Assembly (NCBI RefSeq): GCF_030419005.1
Contig: NZ_CP106951.1
Location: forward strand, 2,418,001-2,482,000
DNA: 64,000 bases
Source of the DNA: Eleftheria terrae
Lineage (GTDB): Bacteria > Pseudomonadota > Gammaproteobacteria > Burkholderiales > Burkholderiaceae_C
Direction of reading: 5' to 3'
Within the stretch, counting starts at the first letter, position 1. The number at the start of each line of letters is the position of its first letter. The translations under genes and the position numbers were made by a program. Positions 17,180 to 26,255 of the stretch are shown here, one piece after another. The notes under the pieces are model-generated. The model was not told the origin of the DNA and did no database searches. It saw nothing but the letters and a program-made list of their open reading frames with translations.

Positions 17180-17947
17180 CTACTGCACCAGCGGTGTGTC
17201 GGCCTGCGCCAGGTCCACGCCCTGCAGCCGGGCCTGGCCGGCCAGCAAGGCGAGGTACTGGCGCACGCCGGCCAGCTCCACCTGCTGGCGCAGCGCCAGC
17301 GCCACCGCGGGCTGCACCGCCTCGAAGGGCAGCACCTGGCCCGGGTCGCGCGCCAGCACCTCCACCACATGCAGGCCGAAGCGGCTGTGCACCAGGCGCG
17401 GCAGCACGCCCACCTCGGCATGGCCAAACAGCTCGCGCGCGAACTCCGGCGCACAGTCGGCCGCCACCAGCCAGCCGAGCTGGCCGCCATCGGCGGCGCT
17501 CGGGCAGTTGGACAGCTCGCGTGCCCGCTCGCCGAAACGCTGCGGCTCGCTGCGCAGCTCCAGCAGGGCCTGCTCGGCATGGCGGCGCAGCCGCTGCACG
17601 TCCAGCCCTGGCGTCACTGCGAACAGGATGTGGCGCGCCTGCACCCGCTCGCCCTGCCGCCAGCGGCCGGGCTGGGCCAGGTAGTGGCGCCGGCAGGCCT
17701 CCTGCGAGGGCTCGGGCACCACCACCTGCTGCGCCAGCAGCTGCTCGATCGCACTGGAGGCCGCCTCGCTGGCGATGCCAGCGCTCGGTGGCGGGTCGTC
17801 GGCGGCCAGCAGGCCGGCGTCGATGGCGGCCTGTCGCAGCAGCTCGCTGCAGGCGCGCTGCCGCAGCGTCTCGACATCCAGGCTCTCGTCCGGGGCCAGC
17901 AACAGCACGCCGTTGACACTCGGTGGCTCGATCATGTGCTTGTCCAT
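17180..17947 (-). CDS. Parvulin-type peptidyl-prolyl isomerase (NifM-like), nar operon
   Basis: A 255-residue PpiC/parvulin-fold protein with no signal peptide, so probably cytoplasmic. The catalytic domain is recognisable from VQARHILFAVTPGLDVQRLRRHAEQALLELR through ELSNCPSAADGGQLGWLV to VHSRFGLHVVEVLAR. The N-terminal helical half is NifM-like. ATG 17947 is preferred over ATG 17953 because GGGGAG lies directly before 17953 but six bases before 17947. It follows narI by 17 bp and precedes the carbonic anhydrase gene by 15 bp. NifM-like isomerases sit after narI in several Proteobacteria, so it probably helps fold a nitrate reductase part (inference). Confidence 0.88.
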   Translation of the reverse strand: MDKHMIEPPSVNGVLLLAPDESLDVETLRQRACSELLRQAAIDAGLLAADDPPPSAGIASEAASSAIEQLLAQQVVVPEPSQEACRRHYLAQPGRWRQGERVQARHILFAVTPGLDVQRLRRHAEQALLELRSEPQRFGERARELSNCPSAADGGQLGWLVAADCAPEFARELFGHAEVGVLPRLVHSRFGLHVVEVLARDPGQVLPFEAVQPAVALALRQQVELAGVRQYLALLAGQARLQGVDLAQADTPLVQ

Positions 17948-17964
17948 CTGCATCTCCCCGCCCT

Positions 17965-18756
17965 TCAGGCGCCCTGCACGCTGCGCGAGCCCACCGGCGC
18001 CAGAGGCGGCGCACTGGGGGCAGCGGCCGCTGGCGCGGCTTCGGCCGGCGCCGCTTCACGCGGCAGGTTCAGGCGCCGGCTGCGCACCAGCTGGTAGGGC
18101 CGCAGCACATAGCCCACCGAGGCGAAGCCGCTCCACACGTGCACCAGCCGGCTGAACGGGAAGATCGCGAACAGCGTCATGCCCATGAACATGTGCAGCT
18201 TGAACACCGCCGACACACCCTGCAGCAAGCCGGCCGAGCCGCCCTGGAAGGTGACGATGGACTGGGCCCAGCCCATCAGCTGCAGCATGGTGGCACCGTC
18301 GCTGTGCTGCACCGACAGCGGCAGCGTGGACAGGCCCAGCAGCAAGGTGGCCAGCAGCCAGAACTGCACCACGTAGTCCATCGGCCGCGAGACCGCCCGC
18401 AGGCGCTCGTTGCCCAGCCGCCGCACGATCAGCAGCAGCAGGCCGACCAGGCACAGCGAGCCCAGCACACCCCCGGCGCCGATGGCCAGCATCTGCTTCT
18501 GTGCCGCCGTCACGCCCAGCGCGTGGAAGACCGCCTTGGGCGTCAGCATGCCGACCGCATGGCCGAAGAACAGCCCCAGCACGCCCAGATGGAACAGGTT
18601 GGAGCCCCAGCGCAGCAGGCCGGGGCTGAGCATCTGGCTGGACTCGCTGCGCCAGCTGTACTGCTCGCGGTCGAAGCGCAGCAGGCTGCCGAGCAGGAAG
18701 ACGGACAGCGCGATGTAGGGATAGATGCCGAACAGGAAGTGCTCGAGGGAACTCAT
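17965..18756 (-). CDS. narI: Respiratory nitrate reductase gamma subunit (cytochrome b)
   Basis: A 263-residue membrane subunit that binds two b-type haems, oxidises quinol at the periplasmic side and passes electrons to NarH. It begins in the conserved way (FLFGIYPYIALSVFLLGSLLRFDREQYSWRSESSQ) and has five membrane segments. Histidines suited to haem ligation lie in SNLFHLGVLGLFFGHAVGML and VFKLHMFMGMTLFAIFPFSRLVHVWS. It has an Ala/Pro-rich C-terminal tail of about 30 residues beyond the core. AGGAG precedes the ATG and only one base separates it from the narJ stop. Confidence 0.97.
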   Translation of the reverse strand: MSSLEHFLFGIYPYIALSVFLLGSLLRFDREQYSWRSESSQMLSPGLLRWGSNLFHLGVLGLFFGHAVGMLTPKAVFHALGVTAAQKQMLAIGAGGVLGSLCLVGLLLLIVRRLGNERLRAVSRPMDYVVQFWLLATLLLGLSTLPLSVQHSDGATMLQLMGWAQSIVTFQGGSAGLLQGVSAVFKLHMFMGMTLFAIFPFSRLVHVWSGFASVGYVLRPYQLVRSRRLNLPREAAPAEAAPAAAAPSAPPLAPVGSRSVQGA

Positions 18757-18757
18757 G

Positions 18758-19465
18758 TCAGACTCCTGGAACAGGCCCCACCGCGCGTGCGGCGGGCCGG
18801 ACGAAATGAACGGGTTGCGGCGTGCCGGGCCGCGACTGGCCCTGCGAGGAGCAGCCACCGAAGGCCACCGGCTCCTCCCAGGCGGCGTCCAGCGCTTCCT
18901 CGCGCTGCACCGCCTGCGGCTCGACGACCTGCCCGGCCAGGGCCAGCACGGCGGCCACGACGGCGGCGTACCGGCTGTCCCGCGCGGCGAGCGCTGCGTG
19001 CAGGGCGTTGAGGATGTGGGCGAACTCGCCGACGAAGCCGGCCGCGATCTCCGGCGACTGGGTGGACGCGAATTCGAGGGCGGCCGGCAGGTAGTCGGGC
19101 AGCTCGCCGGCCCCGAGGTCCAGCCCCGCCTCGGCATACAGCCGGCCGAGGTCGATCATCGCCGCGCCGCGGTCGCGCGACTCGCCATGCACATGCTCGA
19201 ACAGGTGCAGCGAGGTGGCGCGGCCGCGGTCGAACAGCTCGACATAGGCGGCCTCGATGTCCAGCGCTTCACCGCTGGCCAGCTCGTCGACCAGCGCCTG
19301 CAGCGCGTCGCGGTGGGCCGTGTCGAGCGCCGCCTCGGCGGCCAGCCGGCGGCCCAGCTCGGGCAAGGCCTCGCGCAGCGCGGCATCGGGATAGCACAGC
19401 AGCCGGGCCAGCAGGCGCCAGGTGGCGCGCTGCGGCGCGGGGGAGGCAACAGCGTCGGGGGTCAT
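18758..19465 (-). CDS. narJ: Nitrate reductase molybdenum cofactor assembly chaperone
   Basis: A 235-residue TorD/NarJ-type chaperone that holds apo-NarGH for cofactor insertion. Conserved stretches are LLARLLCYPDAALREALPEL, AAYVELFDRGRATSLHLFEHVHGESRDRG and AMIDLGRLYAEAGLDLGAGELPDYLPAALEF. AAGGAG precedes the ATG. It starts 11 bp after narH and the next gene, narI, begins right after its stop. Confidence 0.96.
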   Translation of the reverse strand: MTPDAVASPAPQRATWRLLARLLCYPDAALREALPELGRRLAAEAALDTAHRDALQALVDELASGEALDIEAAYVELFDRGRATSLHLFEHVHGESRDRGAAMIDLGRLYAEAGLDLGAGELPDYLPAALEFASTQSPEIAAGFVGEFAHILNALHAALAARDSRYAAVVAAVLALAGQVVEPQAVQREEALDAAWEEPVAFGGCSSQGQSRPGTPQPVHFVRPAARAVGPVPGV

Positions 19466-19476
19466 GCCGGTCTCCT

Positions 19477-21000
19477 TCACAGCTGGGCCTTGATGGGGAT
19501 GGTGCGCTTCCTGGCCGCGCCGAACAGGCTGGCCTCGCTGCTGCCGTCGGAGCAGCCGTTGCCGAAGGAGAAGCCGCAGCCGCCCCGCAGGTCGAAGGCG
19601 TTCTCGGCGTACTCGCGGTGGCTGCTGGGGATGACGAAGCGGTCCTCGTAGTTGGCGATGGCGAGGATCTGGTACATGTCGTGCACCTCGTCCACCGTCA
19701 GGCCCACCTGGCGCAGCGGGGCCAGGTTCTCGCGGCCTTCCACGTGCTTCTCGCGCTGGTAGGCGCGCATGGCCAGCAGGCGCTCCAGCGCCCGCACCAC
19801 CGGCGTGGTGTCGCCGGCCGTCAGCAGGTTGGCCAGGTAGCGCACCGGGATGCGCAGCTCGTTGACGTCCGGGATCTCGCCGTTGATGCCCAGCTGGCCG
19901 GCATTGGCCGCCGCGGTGATGGGCGACAGCGGCGGCACGTACCACACCATGGGCAGCGTGCGGTACTCCGGGTGCAGGGGCAGCGCCACCTTCCACTCCA
20001 CCGCCATCTTGTAGACCGGGCTGCGGCGGGCCGCCTCCAGCCAGGCCTCGGGGATGCCATCGGCCCGCGCCTGGGCGATCACCTTCGGGTCGTTCGGGTC
20101 GAGGAAGAGACCCAGCTGTGCCGGGTAGAGGTCGCGGTCGTGCTCGACCGAGGCGGCCGCCTCGATGCGGTCGGCGTCGTACAGCAGCACGCCCAGGTAG
20201 CGGATGCGGCCCACGCAGGTCTCGGAGCACACGGTGGGCTGGCCGGCCTCGATGCGCGGGTAGCAGAAGATGCACTTCTCGGCCTTGCCGGTCTGCCAGT
20301 TGTAGTAGATCTTCTTGTACGGGCAGCCCGAGACGCACATGCGCCAGCCGCGGCACTTGTCCTGGTCGATCAGCACGATGCCGTCTTCCTCGCGCTTGTA
20401 GATCGAGCCCGACGGGCAGGACGCCACGCACGCCGGGTTCAGGCAGTGCTCGCACAGCCGCGGCAGGTACATCATGAAGGTGTTCTCGAACTGGCCGTAG
20501 ATGTCCTTCTGCACCTCGTCGAAGTTGCGATCCTTCGAGCGCTTGGAGAACTCGCCGCCGAGGATCTCCTCCCAGTTGGGGCCCCATTCGATCTTCTCCA
20601 TGCGCCGCCCGGTGATCAGGCTGCGCGGCCGCGCGGTGGGCGCGGTCTTCATCTCGGGCGCCGACTGCAGGTGCTCGTAGTCGAAGGTGAAGGGCTCGTA
20701 GTAGTCGTCGATCTGCGGCAGCGCCGGGTTGGCGAAGATCTTCATCAGCAGCTTCCACTTGCCGCCCTGGCGCGGCTCGATGCTGCCGTCGGCCTTGCGG
20801 ACCCAGCCGCCATGCCAGCGGTCCTGGTCCTCCCAGGCCTTGGGATAGCCGATGCCCGGCTTGGTCTCGACGTTGTTGAACCAGGCGTATTCCATGCCCT
20901 TGCGGTTGGTCCAGACGTTCTTGCAGGTCACTGAACAGGTGTGGCAACCGATGCACTTGTCCAGGTTCAGCACCATGCCGATCTGTGCGCGTACTTTCAT
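19477..21000 (-). CDS. narH: Respiratory nitrate reductase beta subunit (Fe-S)
   Basis: A 507-residue electron-transfer subunit with four Fe-S clusters. The cysteine groups are CIGCHTCSVTCKNVW at residues 16-28, CEHCLNPACVASCPSG, CRGWRMCVSGCPYKK (Trp in the third position, as expected for the [3Fe-4S] cluster) and CIFCYPRIEAGQPTVCSETCVG. It links NarI haems to NarG. It ends in a Gly/Cys-containing tail and lies 40 bp after narG. Confidence 0.98.
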   Translation of the reverse strand: MKVRAQIGMVLNLDKCIGCHTCSVTCKNVWTNRKGMEYAWFNNVETKPGIGYPKAWEDQDRWHGGWVRKADGSIEPRQGGKWKLLMKIFANPALPQIDDYYEPFTFDYEHLQSAPEMKTAPTARPRSLITGRRMEKIEWGPNWEEILGGEFSKRSKDRNFDEVQKDIYGQFENTFMMYLPRLCEHCLNPACVASCPSGSIYKREEDGIVLIDQDKCRGWRMCVSGCPYKKIYYNWQTGKAEKCIFCYPRIEAGQPTVCSETCVGRIRYLGVLLYDADRIEAAASVEHDRDLYPAQLGLFLDPNDPKVIAQARADGIPEAWLEAARRSPVYKMAVEWKVALPLHPEYRTLPMVWYVPPLSPITAAANAGQLGINGEIPDVNELRIPVRYLANLLTAGDTTPVVRALERLLAMRAYQREKHVEGRENLAPLRQVGLTVDEVHDMYQILAIANYEDRFVIPSSHREYAENAFDLRGGCGFSFGNGCSDGSSEASLFGAARKRTIPIKAQL

Positions 21001-21040
21001 GACTCGTTCTCCGTGGGGTGTGCGTCGCAGCGGGGCGGCC

Positions 21041-24000
21041 TCAAGCGGGGGCTGCCTGCGACAGCGGCTCGTCGAGCCAGTCCACCCGGCGCATCTTGCG
21101 CACCACCACGAACTCGTCGCGGTTGGTGCCGATGGTCCCGTAGTAGTTGAAACCGTAGCTCAGCTGGGCATAGCCGCCGATCATGTGCGTCGGCTTGAGC
21201 ACCACCCGGGTCACCGAGTTGTGGATGCCGCCGCGCTGGCCGGTGATCTCGGAGCCCGGCGTGTTCACGATCTTCTCCTGCGCGTGGTACATCATCACCA
21301 TGCCGGGGTTGACGCGCTGGCTCACCACCGCGCGGGCGGCAATGGCGCCATTGGTGTTGAACAGCTCGATCCAGTCGTTGTCCTCGATGCCGGCCTCGCG
21401 GGCATCGTCCTCGCTGAGCCAGACCACCGGGCCGCCGCGGTTGAGCGTCAGCATCATCAGGTTGTCGCTGTAGGTGGAGTGGATGCCCCACTTCTGGTGC
21501 GGCGTGATGAAGTTCAGCACCACCTCCTGGTGCCCGTTGGGCTTGCGGCCAGCCACGTCGGCGATGGTCTTCAGGTCCACCGGCGGCCGGTAGCAGGCAA
21601 AGCCCTCGCCGAAGCTCAGCATCCAGGCATGGTCCTGGTAGAACTGCTGGCGACCGGTGAGCGTGCGCCAGGGAATCAGCTCGTGCACATTGGTGTAGCC
21701 GGCGTTGTAGGAGACCTTCTCGCTCTCCAGCCCGCTCCAGGTCGGCGAGCTAATGATCTTGCGCGGCTGGGCCTGGATGTCACGGAAGCGGATCTTCTCG
21801 TCCTCGCGGTGCAGCGCCAGGTGAACATGGTCGCGGCCGGTCTGCCGGCCGAGCGCCTCCCAGGCCTTCACCGCCACATGGCCGTTGGTCTCGGGCGCCA
21901 GCATCATCACCACCTCGCAGGCGTCGATGTCGGTCTCGATGCGCGGGCGGCCCTGTGTCACGCCGGCCTCGCGCACGCGGCCGTTGAGGTCGCCGAGCTG
22001 GTTCACCTCGTCGTCGGTGTTCCAGGAGATGCCCTTGCCGCCGTTGCCGGCCTTCTCCAGCAGCGGCCCGAGCGCGGTGAAGCGCTGGTAGGTATTGGGG
22101 TAGTCGCGCTCCACCACCGTGATCTGCGGTGCGGTGCGGCCGGGGATCAGGTCGACCTCGCCGCGCTTCCAGTCCTGCACGCCGAAGGGCTGGGCCAGCT
22201 CGGCCGGCGTGTCGTGCATCAGCGGGGTCAGCACCACCTCCTTCTCCACGCCCAGGTGGCCGACGCACACCTGCGAGAAGGCCTTGGCGAAGCCCTTGTA
22301 GATGTCCCAGTCGCTGCGGGCCTGCCAGGCCGGGTCCACCGCGGTCGACAGCGGGTGGATGAAGGGGTGCATGTCCGAGGTGTTGAGGTCGTTCTTCTCG
22401 TACCAGGTGGCGGTGGGCAGCACGATGTCCGAGTAGAGGCAGGTGGTGCTCATGCGGAAGTCGAGCGTCACCAGCAGGTCGAGCTTGCCTTCGGGCGCCT
22501 GCTCGTACCACACCACCTCGGACGGCTTGGCGTCGCCTGCGCCCAGCGGCTCGCCCTGCACGCCGTGGCGGGTGCCCAGCAGGTGCCTCAGGAAGTACTC
22601 ATGCCCCTTGCCCGAGGAGCCCAGGATGTTGGAGCGCCACACGAACATGTTGCGCGGCCAGTTGTCGGGATGGTCCGGGTCCTCGCAGCTCAGGCGCAGC
22701 GAGCCGTCCTTGAGCGAGCGCACCACGTGTTCCTTCGGGTCCACGCCGCGCGCCTCGGCCTCGCGCACCAGCCGCTGCGGATGGCTCTGCAGCTGCGGGG
22801 CCGACGGCAGCCAGCCCATGCGCTCGGCGCGCACGTTGTAGTCGATCATGCTGCCGCCGTGCTGGCTGCGGTCGGCCAGCGGCGAGAGCACCTCCTCCAC
22901 GCCCAGGCGCTCGTAGCGCCACTGGTCGGTGTGGGCGTAGAAGAAGCTGGTGGAGTTCTGCTGGCGCGGCGGGCGCAGCCAGTCGAGCGCGAAGGCCAGC
23001 GCCGTCCAGCCGGTCTGCGGGCGCAGCTTCTCCTGCCCCACGTAGTGCGCCCAGCCGCCACCGCTCTGGCCGATGCAGCCGCACAGCATCAGCAGGTTGA
23101 TGATGCCGCGGTAGTTCATGTCGCAGTGGTACCAGTGGTTCATCGCCGCGCCGATGATGACCATGGACTTGCCGCGCGTCTTGTCGGCGTTGTCGGCGAA
23201 CTCGCGGGCCACACGGATGACCTGCTCGCGCCGCACGCCGGTGATGCGCTCCTGCCAGGCGGGGGTGTAGGGCTTGTCGTCGTCGTAGTCCTGCGGCAGG
23301 TCGTCGTCGCCCAGGCCGCGGTCGATGCCGTAGTGGGCCGCCAGCAGGTCGAACACCGTGGCCACCACCGCCTCGCGCGGCTCGCCGTCCTTGCCCAGCG
23401 TGAGCCGCAGCGTGGGCACGCGCCGCTGCAGCACCTCGCCGCCCTGCGGGCTGGCGGTGAACTGCGGCGTCTCGATGCCGCCGAAGTAGGGGAAGCCCAC
23501 CGTCGCCACCTCGGTGGCCTGGCGGCCTTCCAGCACCGACAGCTTGAGCGACACCGGCTGGTCGTGGCGGGCCTCCTTGTCCTCCAGGTTCCACTTGCCG
23601 GCGTCGGGGCGGCCCTCGGCGCCCCAGCGGAAGCCGATGGAGCCGTTGGGCAGCACCACCTTGCCGCTCGCGTCCACCGCCAGCGTCTTCCAGTCGGCGT
23701 TGTTGTCCTGCCCCAGGCGGCCGTTGAAGTCGCTGGCCCGCAGGTAGCGGTCGGGAACCATCACGGTGCGGCCGTCATCGAGCGTGTGCTCCCGCAGCAT
23801 CACGAGCATCGGCAGGTCGGTGTAGCGGCGGGCGTAGTCGTCGAAGTAGGCCGAGCGGCGCTCGAAGTAGAACTCCTTCAGCACCACGTGGCCCATCGCC
23901 ATCGCCAGCGCCGCGTCGGTGCCCTGCTTGGGGTGCAGCCACAGGTCGGCCAGCTTGCTGACCTCGGCATAGTCGGGCGTCACCGCGACCGTCTTGGCAC

Positions 24001-24820
24001 CCTTGTAGCGCACCTCGGTGAAGAAGTGGGCGTCCGGCGTGCGGGTCTGCGGCACGTTGGAGCCCCAGGCGATGAGGTAGGTGGAGTTGTACCAGTCGGC
24101 CGATTCGGGCACGTCGGTCTGCTCGCCCCAGGTCTGCGGGCTGGACGGCGGCAGGTCGCAGTACCAGTCATAGAAGCTCATGCAGACGCCGCCGATCAGC
24201 GACAGGTAGCGGCTGCCGGCGGCGTAGCTCACCATCGACATCGCCGGGATGGGCGAGAAGCCGATGATGCGGTCGGGCCCGTACTGCTTGATGGTGTAGG
24301 TGTTGGCGGCGGCGACGATCTCGTTCACCTCGTCCCAGCTGGAGCGCACCATGCCACCCTGCCCGCGCTGGGCCTGGTAGTCGCGGCGCTTGGCGGGGTC
24401 CTGCATGATCTCGGTCCAGGCCTCCACCGGGCCAAGGCGGGTGCGGGCCTCGCGCCAGTGGCGCAGCAGCCGCCCGCGCACCATGGGGTACTTCACCCGG
24501 TTGGCGCTGTAGAGGTACCAGCTGTAGCTGGCGCCGCGGGCGCAGCCGCGCGGCTCGTGGTTGGGCAGATCGGCGCGGGTGCGGGGGTAGTCGGTCTGCT
24601 GCGTCTCCCAGGTGACGATGCCGCCCTTGACGTGGATCTTCCACGAGCAGGAGCCGGTGCAGTTCACGCCGTGGGTCGAGCGCACCACCTTGTCGTGCTG
24701 CCAGCGTTGGCGGTAGGCGTCCTCCCAGGTCCGGTCTTCGCCGGTGGTGAGGCCGTGGCCGTTGGAATAGCCCTCGGTGGGTTGCGAGAAGAAGCTCAGT
24801 CGGTCGAGGAAATGGCTCAT
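21041..24820 (-). CDS. narG: Respiratory nitrate reductase alpha subunit (molybdenum catalytic subunit)
   Basis: A 1259-residue membrane-bound, cytoplasm-facing nitrate reductase that binds Mo-bisMGD. The N-terminus keeps the vestigial Tat-like start (MSHFLDRLSFFSQ) and the FS0 cluster segment STHGVNCTGSCSWKIHVKGG, where His replaces the first Cys. YSWYLYSANRVKYP, YDWYCDLPPSSPQTWGEQTD (with the Asp that can ligate Mo) and MNHWYHCDMNYRGIINLLMLCGCIG are typical. Its length matches E. coli NarG (about 1247). It is in the narK1-narK2-narGHJI run, 18 bp after narK2. Confidence 0.98.
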   Translation of the reverse strand: MSHFLDRLSFFSQPTEGYSNGHGLTTGEDRTWEDAYRQRWQHDKVVRSTHGVNCTGSCSWKIHVKGGIVTWETQQTDYPRTRADLPNHEPRGCARGASYSWYLYSANRVKYPMVRGRLLRHWREARTRLGPVEAWTEIMQDPAKRRDYQAQRGQGGMVRSSWDEVNEIVAAANTYTIKQYGPDRIIGFSPIPAMSMVSYAAGSRYLSLIGGVCMSFYDWYCDLPPSSPQTWGEQTDVPESADWYNSTYLIAWGSNVPQTRTPDAHFFTEVRYKGAKTVAVTPDYAEVSKLADLWLHPKQGTDAALAMAMGHVVLKEFYFERRSAYFDDYARRYTDLPMLVMLREHTLDDGRTVMVPDRYLRASDFNGRLGQDNNADWKTLAVDASGKVVLPNGSIGFRWGAEGRPDAGKWNLEDKEARHDQPVSLKLSVLEGRQATEVATVGFPYFGGIETPQFTASPQGGEVLQRRVPTLRLTLGKDGEPREAVVATVFDLLAAHYGIDRGLGDDDLPQDYDDDKPYTPAWQERITGVRREQVIRVAREFADNADKTRGKSMVIIGAAMNHWYHCDMNYRGIINLLMLCGCIGQSGGGWAHYVGQEKLRPQTGWTALAFALDWLRPPRQQNSTSFFYAHTDQWRYERLGVEEVLSPLADRSQHGGSMIDYNVRAERMGWLPSAPQLQSHPQRLVREAEARGVDPKEHVVRSLKDGSLRLSCEDPDHPDNWPRNMFVWRSNILGSSGKGHEYFLRHLLGTRHGVQGEPLGAGDAKPSEVVWYEQAPEGKLDLLVTLDFRMSTTCLYSDIVLPTATWYEKNDLNTSDMHPFIHPLSTAVDPAWQARSDWDIYKGFAKAFSQVCVGHLGVEKEVVLTPLMHDTPAELAQPFGVQDWKRGEVDLIPGRTAPQITVVERDYPNTYQRFTALGPLLEKAGNGGKGISWNTDDEVNQLGDLNGRVREAGVTQGRPRIETDIDACEVVMMLAPETNGHVAVKAWEALGRQTGRDHVHLALHREDEKIRFRDIQAQPRKIISSPTWSGLESEKVSYNAGYTNVHELIPWRTLTGRQQFYQDHAWMLSFGEGFACYRPPVDLKTIADVAGRKPNGHQEVVLNFITPHQKWGIHSTYSDNLMMLTLNRGGPVVWLSEDDAREAGIEDNDWIELFNTNGAIAARAVVSQRVNPGMVMMYHAQEKIVNTPGSEITGQRGGIHNSVTRVVLKPTHMIGGYAQLSYGFNYYGTIGTNRDEFVVVRKMRRVDWLDEPLSQAAPA

Positions 24821-24838
24821 GGCGGGGCTCTCTTTTTT

Positions 24839-26224
24839 TCAGCAGGGCATGGGGGCGTTCTTGCGGCTATAGAACCACCAGGTCACCAGCACGCAAGTGG
24901 CATAGAAGGCGATGAAGAGGTACAGCGCCGCCTGCGGGCCGCCGGTCATCGCGATGGAGCTGCCATAGCTCTTGGGGATGAAGAAGCCGCCATAGGCGCC
25001 GATGGCGGAGCTGAAGCCCAGCACGGCGGCAGCCTCCTTGTTGGCCTCGCGCACGGCCTGCTCCTGCGCCGCGGCGCCCGGGCCGGCCGAGCGCTGGCGC
25101 TCGGTGAGGAAGATCACCGGGATCATGCGGAAGGTGGAGCCGTTGCCGATGCCCGAAGCAGCGAACAGCAGCAGGAAGGACAGCAGGAAGCCGGTGAAGT
25201 TGCCGGCGCGGCCGGCGCCCGGCAGGAAGTGCAGCACCGCGAACACGCCGGCGGCCATCAGCAGGAAGGTCCAGAAGGTCACGCGGGCGCCGCCCAGGCG
25301 GTCGGCCAGCCAGCCGCCCAGCGGGCGCACGAGGGCGCCCACCAGCGGCCCGAGCCAGGCATAGCTGAGCGCATTGATGCCGGCGAACTGGCTCTGGATC
25401 AGCAGCGGGAAGCCGGCCGAGTAGCCGATGAAGCTGCCGAAGGTGCCGATGTAGAGCCAGCACATCAGCCAGTTGTGCTTGCGCTTGAAGATCACGGCCT
25501 GGTCGGCGAAGGAGGCCCGCGCCTCGCGCAGGTCGTTCATGCCGAACCAGCAGGCCACGGTGCTCAGCAGGATGAAGGGCACCCACACATAGCCGGCGTT
25601 CTGCAGCCACATCGACACCTGGCTGCCATTGCGCGTCAGCCATTGCGGCTCACCGCCGAGCGAGCCGAACACGCCGGTGGTGATCACCATCGGCACCACG
25701 AACTGCACCAGCGAGACGCCCAGGTTGCCCAGGCCTGCGTTCAGCCCCAGCGCCATGCCCTTCTGCGCCTTCGGGAAGAAGAAGCTGATGTTGGACATGG
25801 ACGAGGCGAAGTTGCCGCCACCGAAGCCGCACAGCAGCGCCAGCAGCACGAACACCTCGTAGGGCGTGTCCGGGTTCTGCACCGCCAGCCCGATGCCAGC
25901 GGCCGGCAGCAGCAGCGAGGCGGTGGACAGCGCGGTCCAGCGCCGCCCGCCGAAGATGGGCACCGCGAAGGAATAGAAGATGCGCAGCGTGGCGCCACAC
26001 AGCGCCGGCAGCGAGGCGAGCCAGAACAGCTGGTTGGTGGAGAAGCGGAAGCCGGCCGCGGGCAGGTTGACCACCACCACCGACCACACCATCCAGACCG
26101 CGAAGGCCAGCGTGAGGGCGGGGATGGACAGCCACAGGTTGCGCTGCGCGACGGACTGGCCGCGGCTGCGCCAGAAGCCGGGGTCTTCCGGGTTCCAGGC
26201 GCCGATGACGTGAGAGGAAGCCAT
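24839..26224 (-). CDS. narK2: Nitrate/nitrite transporter, NarK2 type (MFS)
   Basis: A 461-residue MFS protein with 12 membrane segments that resembles E. coli NarK (nitrate/nitrite antiport). The nitrate signatures are GFGGGNFASSMSNISFFFP and GNGSTFRMIPVIFLTE. It starts WNPEDPGFWRSRG, typical of this subtype. It is second in the operon, 31 bp after narK1 and 18 bp before narG. Confidence 0.94.
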   Translation of the reverse strand: MASSHVIGAWNPEDPGFWRSRGQSVAQRNLWLSIPALTLAFAVWMVWSVVVVNLPAAGFRFSTNQLFWLASLPALCGATLRIFYSFAVPIFGGRRWTALSTASLLLPAAGIGLAVQNPDTPYEVFVLLALLCGFGGGNFASSMSNISFFFPKAQKGMALGLNAGLGNLGVSLVQFVVPMVITTGVFGSLGGEPQWLTRNGSQVSMWLQNAGYVWVPFILLSTVACWFGMNDLREARASFADQAVIFKRKHNWLMCWLYIGTFGSFIGYSAGFPLLIQSQFAGINALSYAWLGPLVGALVRPLGGWLADRLGGARVTFWTFLLMAAGVFAVLHFLPGAGRAGNFTGFLLSFLLLFAASGIGNGSTFRMIPVIFLTERQRSAGPGAAAQEQAVREANKEAAAVLGFSSAIGAYGGFFIPKSYGSSIAMTGGPQAALYLFIAFYATCVLVTWWFYSRKNAPMPC

Positions 26225-26255
26225 GCAGGTGCTCCTAGCGAAGAAGGCGGAAAAG

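Noticed and set aside
15432..18059. One long minus-strand frame from 18059 to 15432
   Set aside because: Only its last part (from 16274) has a signal peptide and ribosome site; the upstream part is an out-of-frame reading of narI, the parvulin and the carbonic anhydrase genes.
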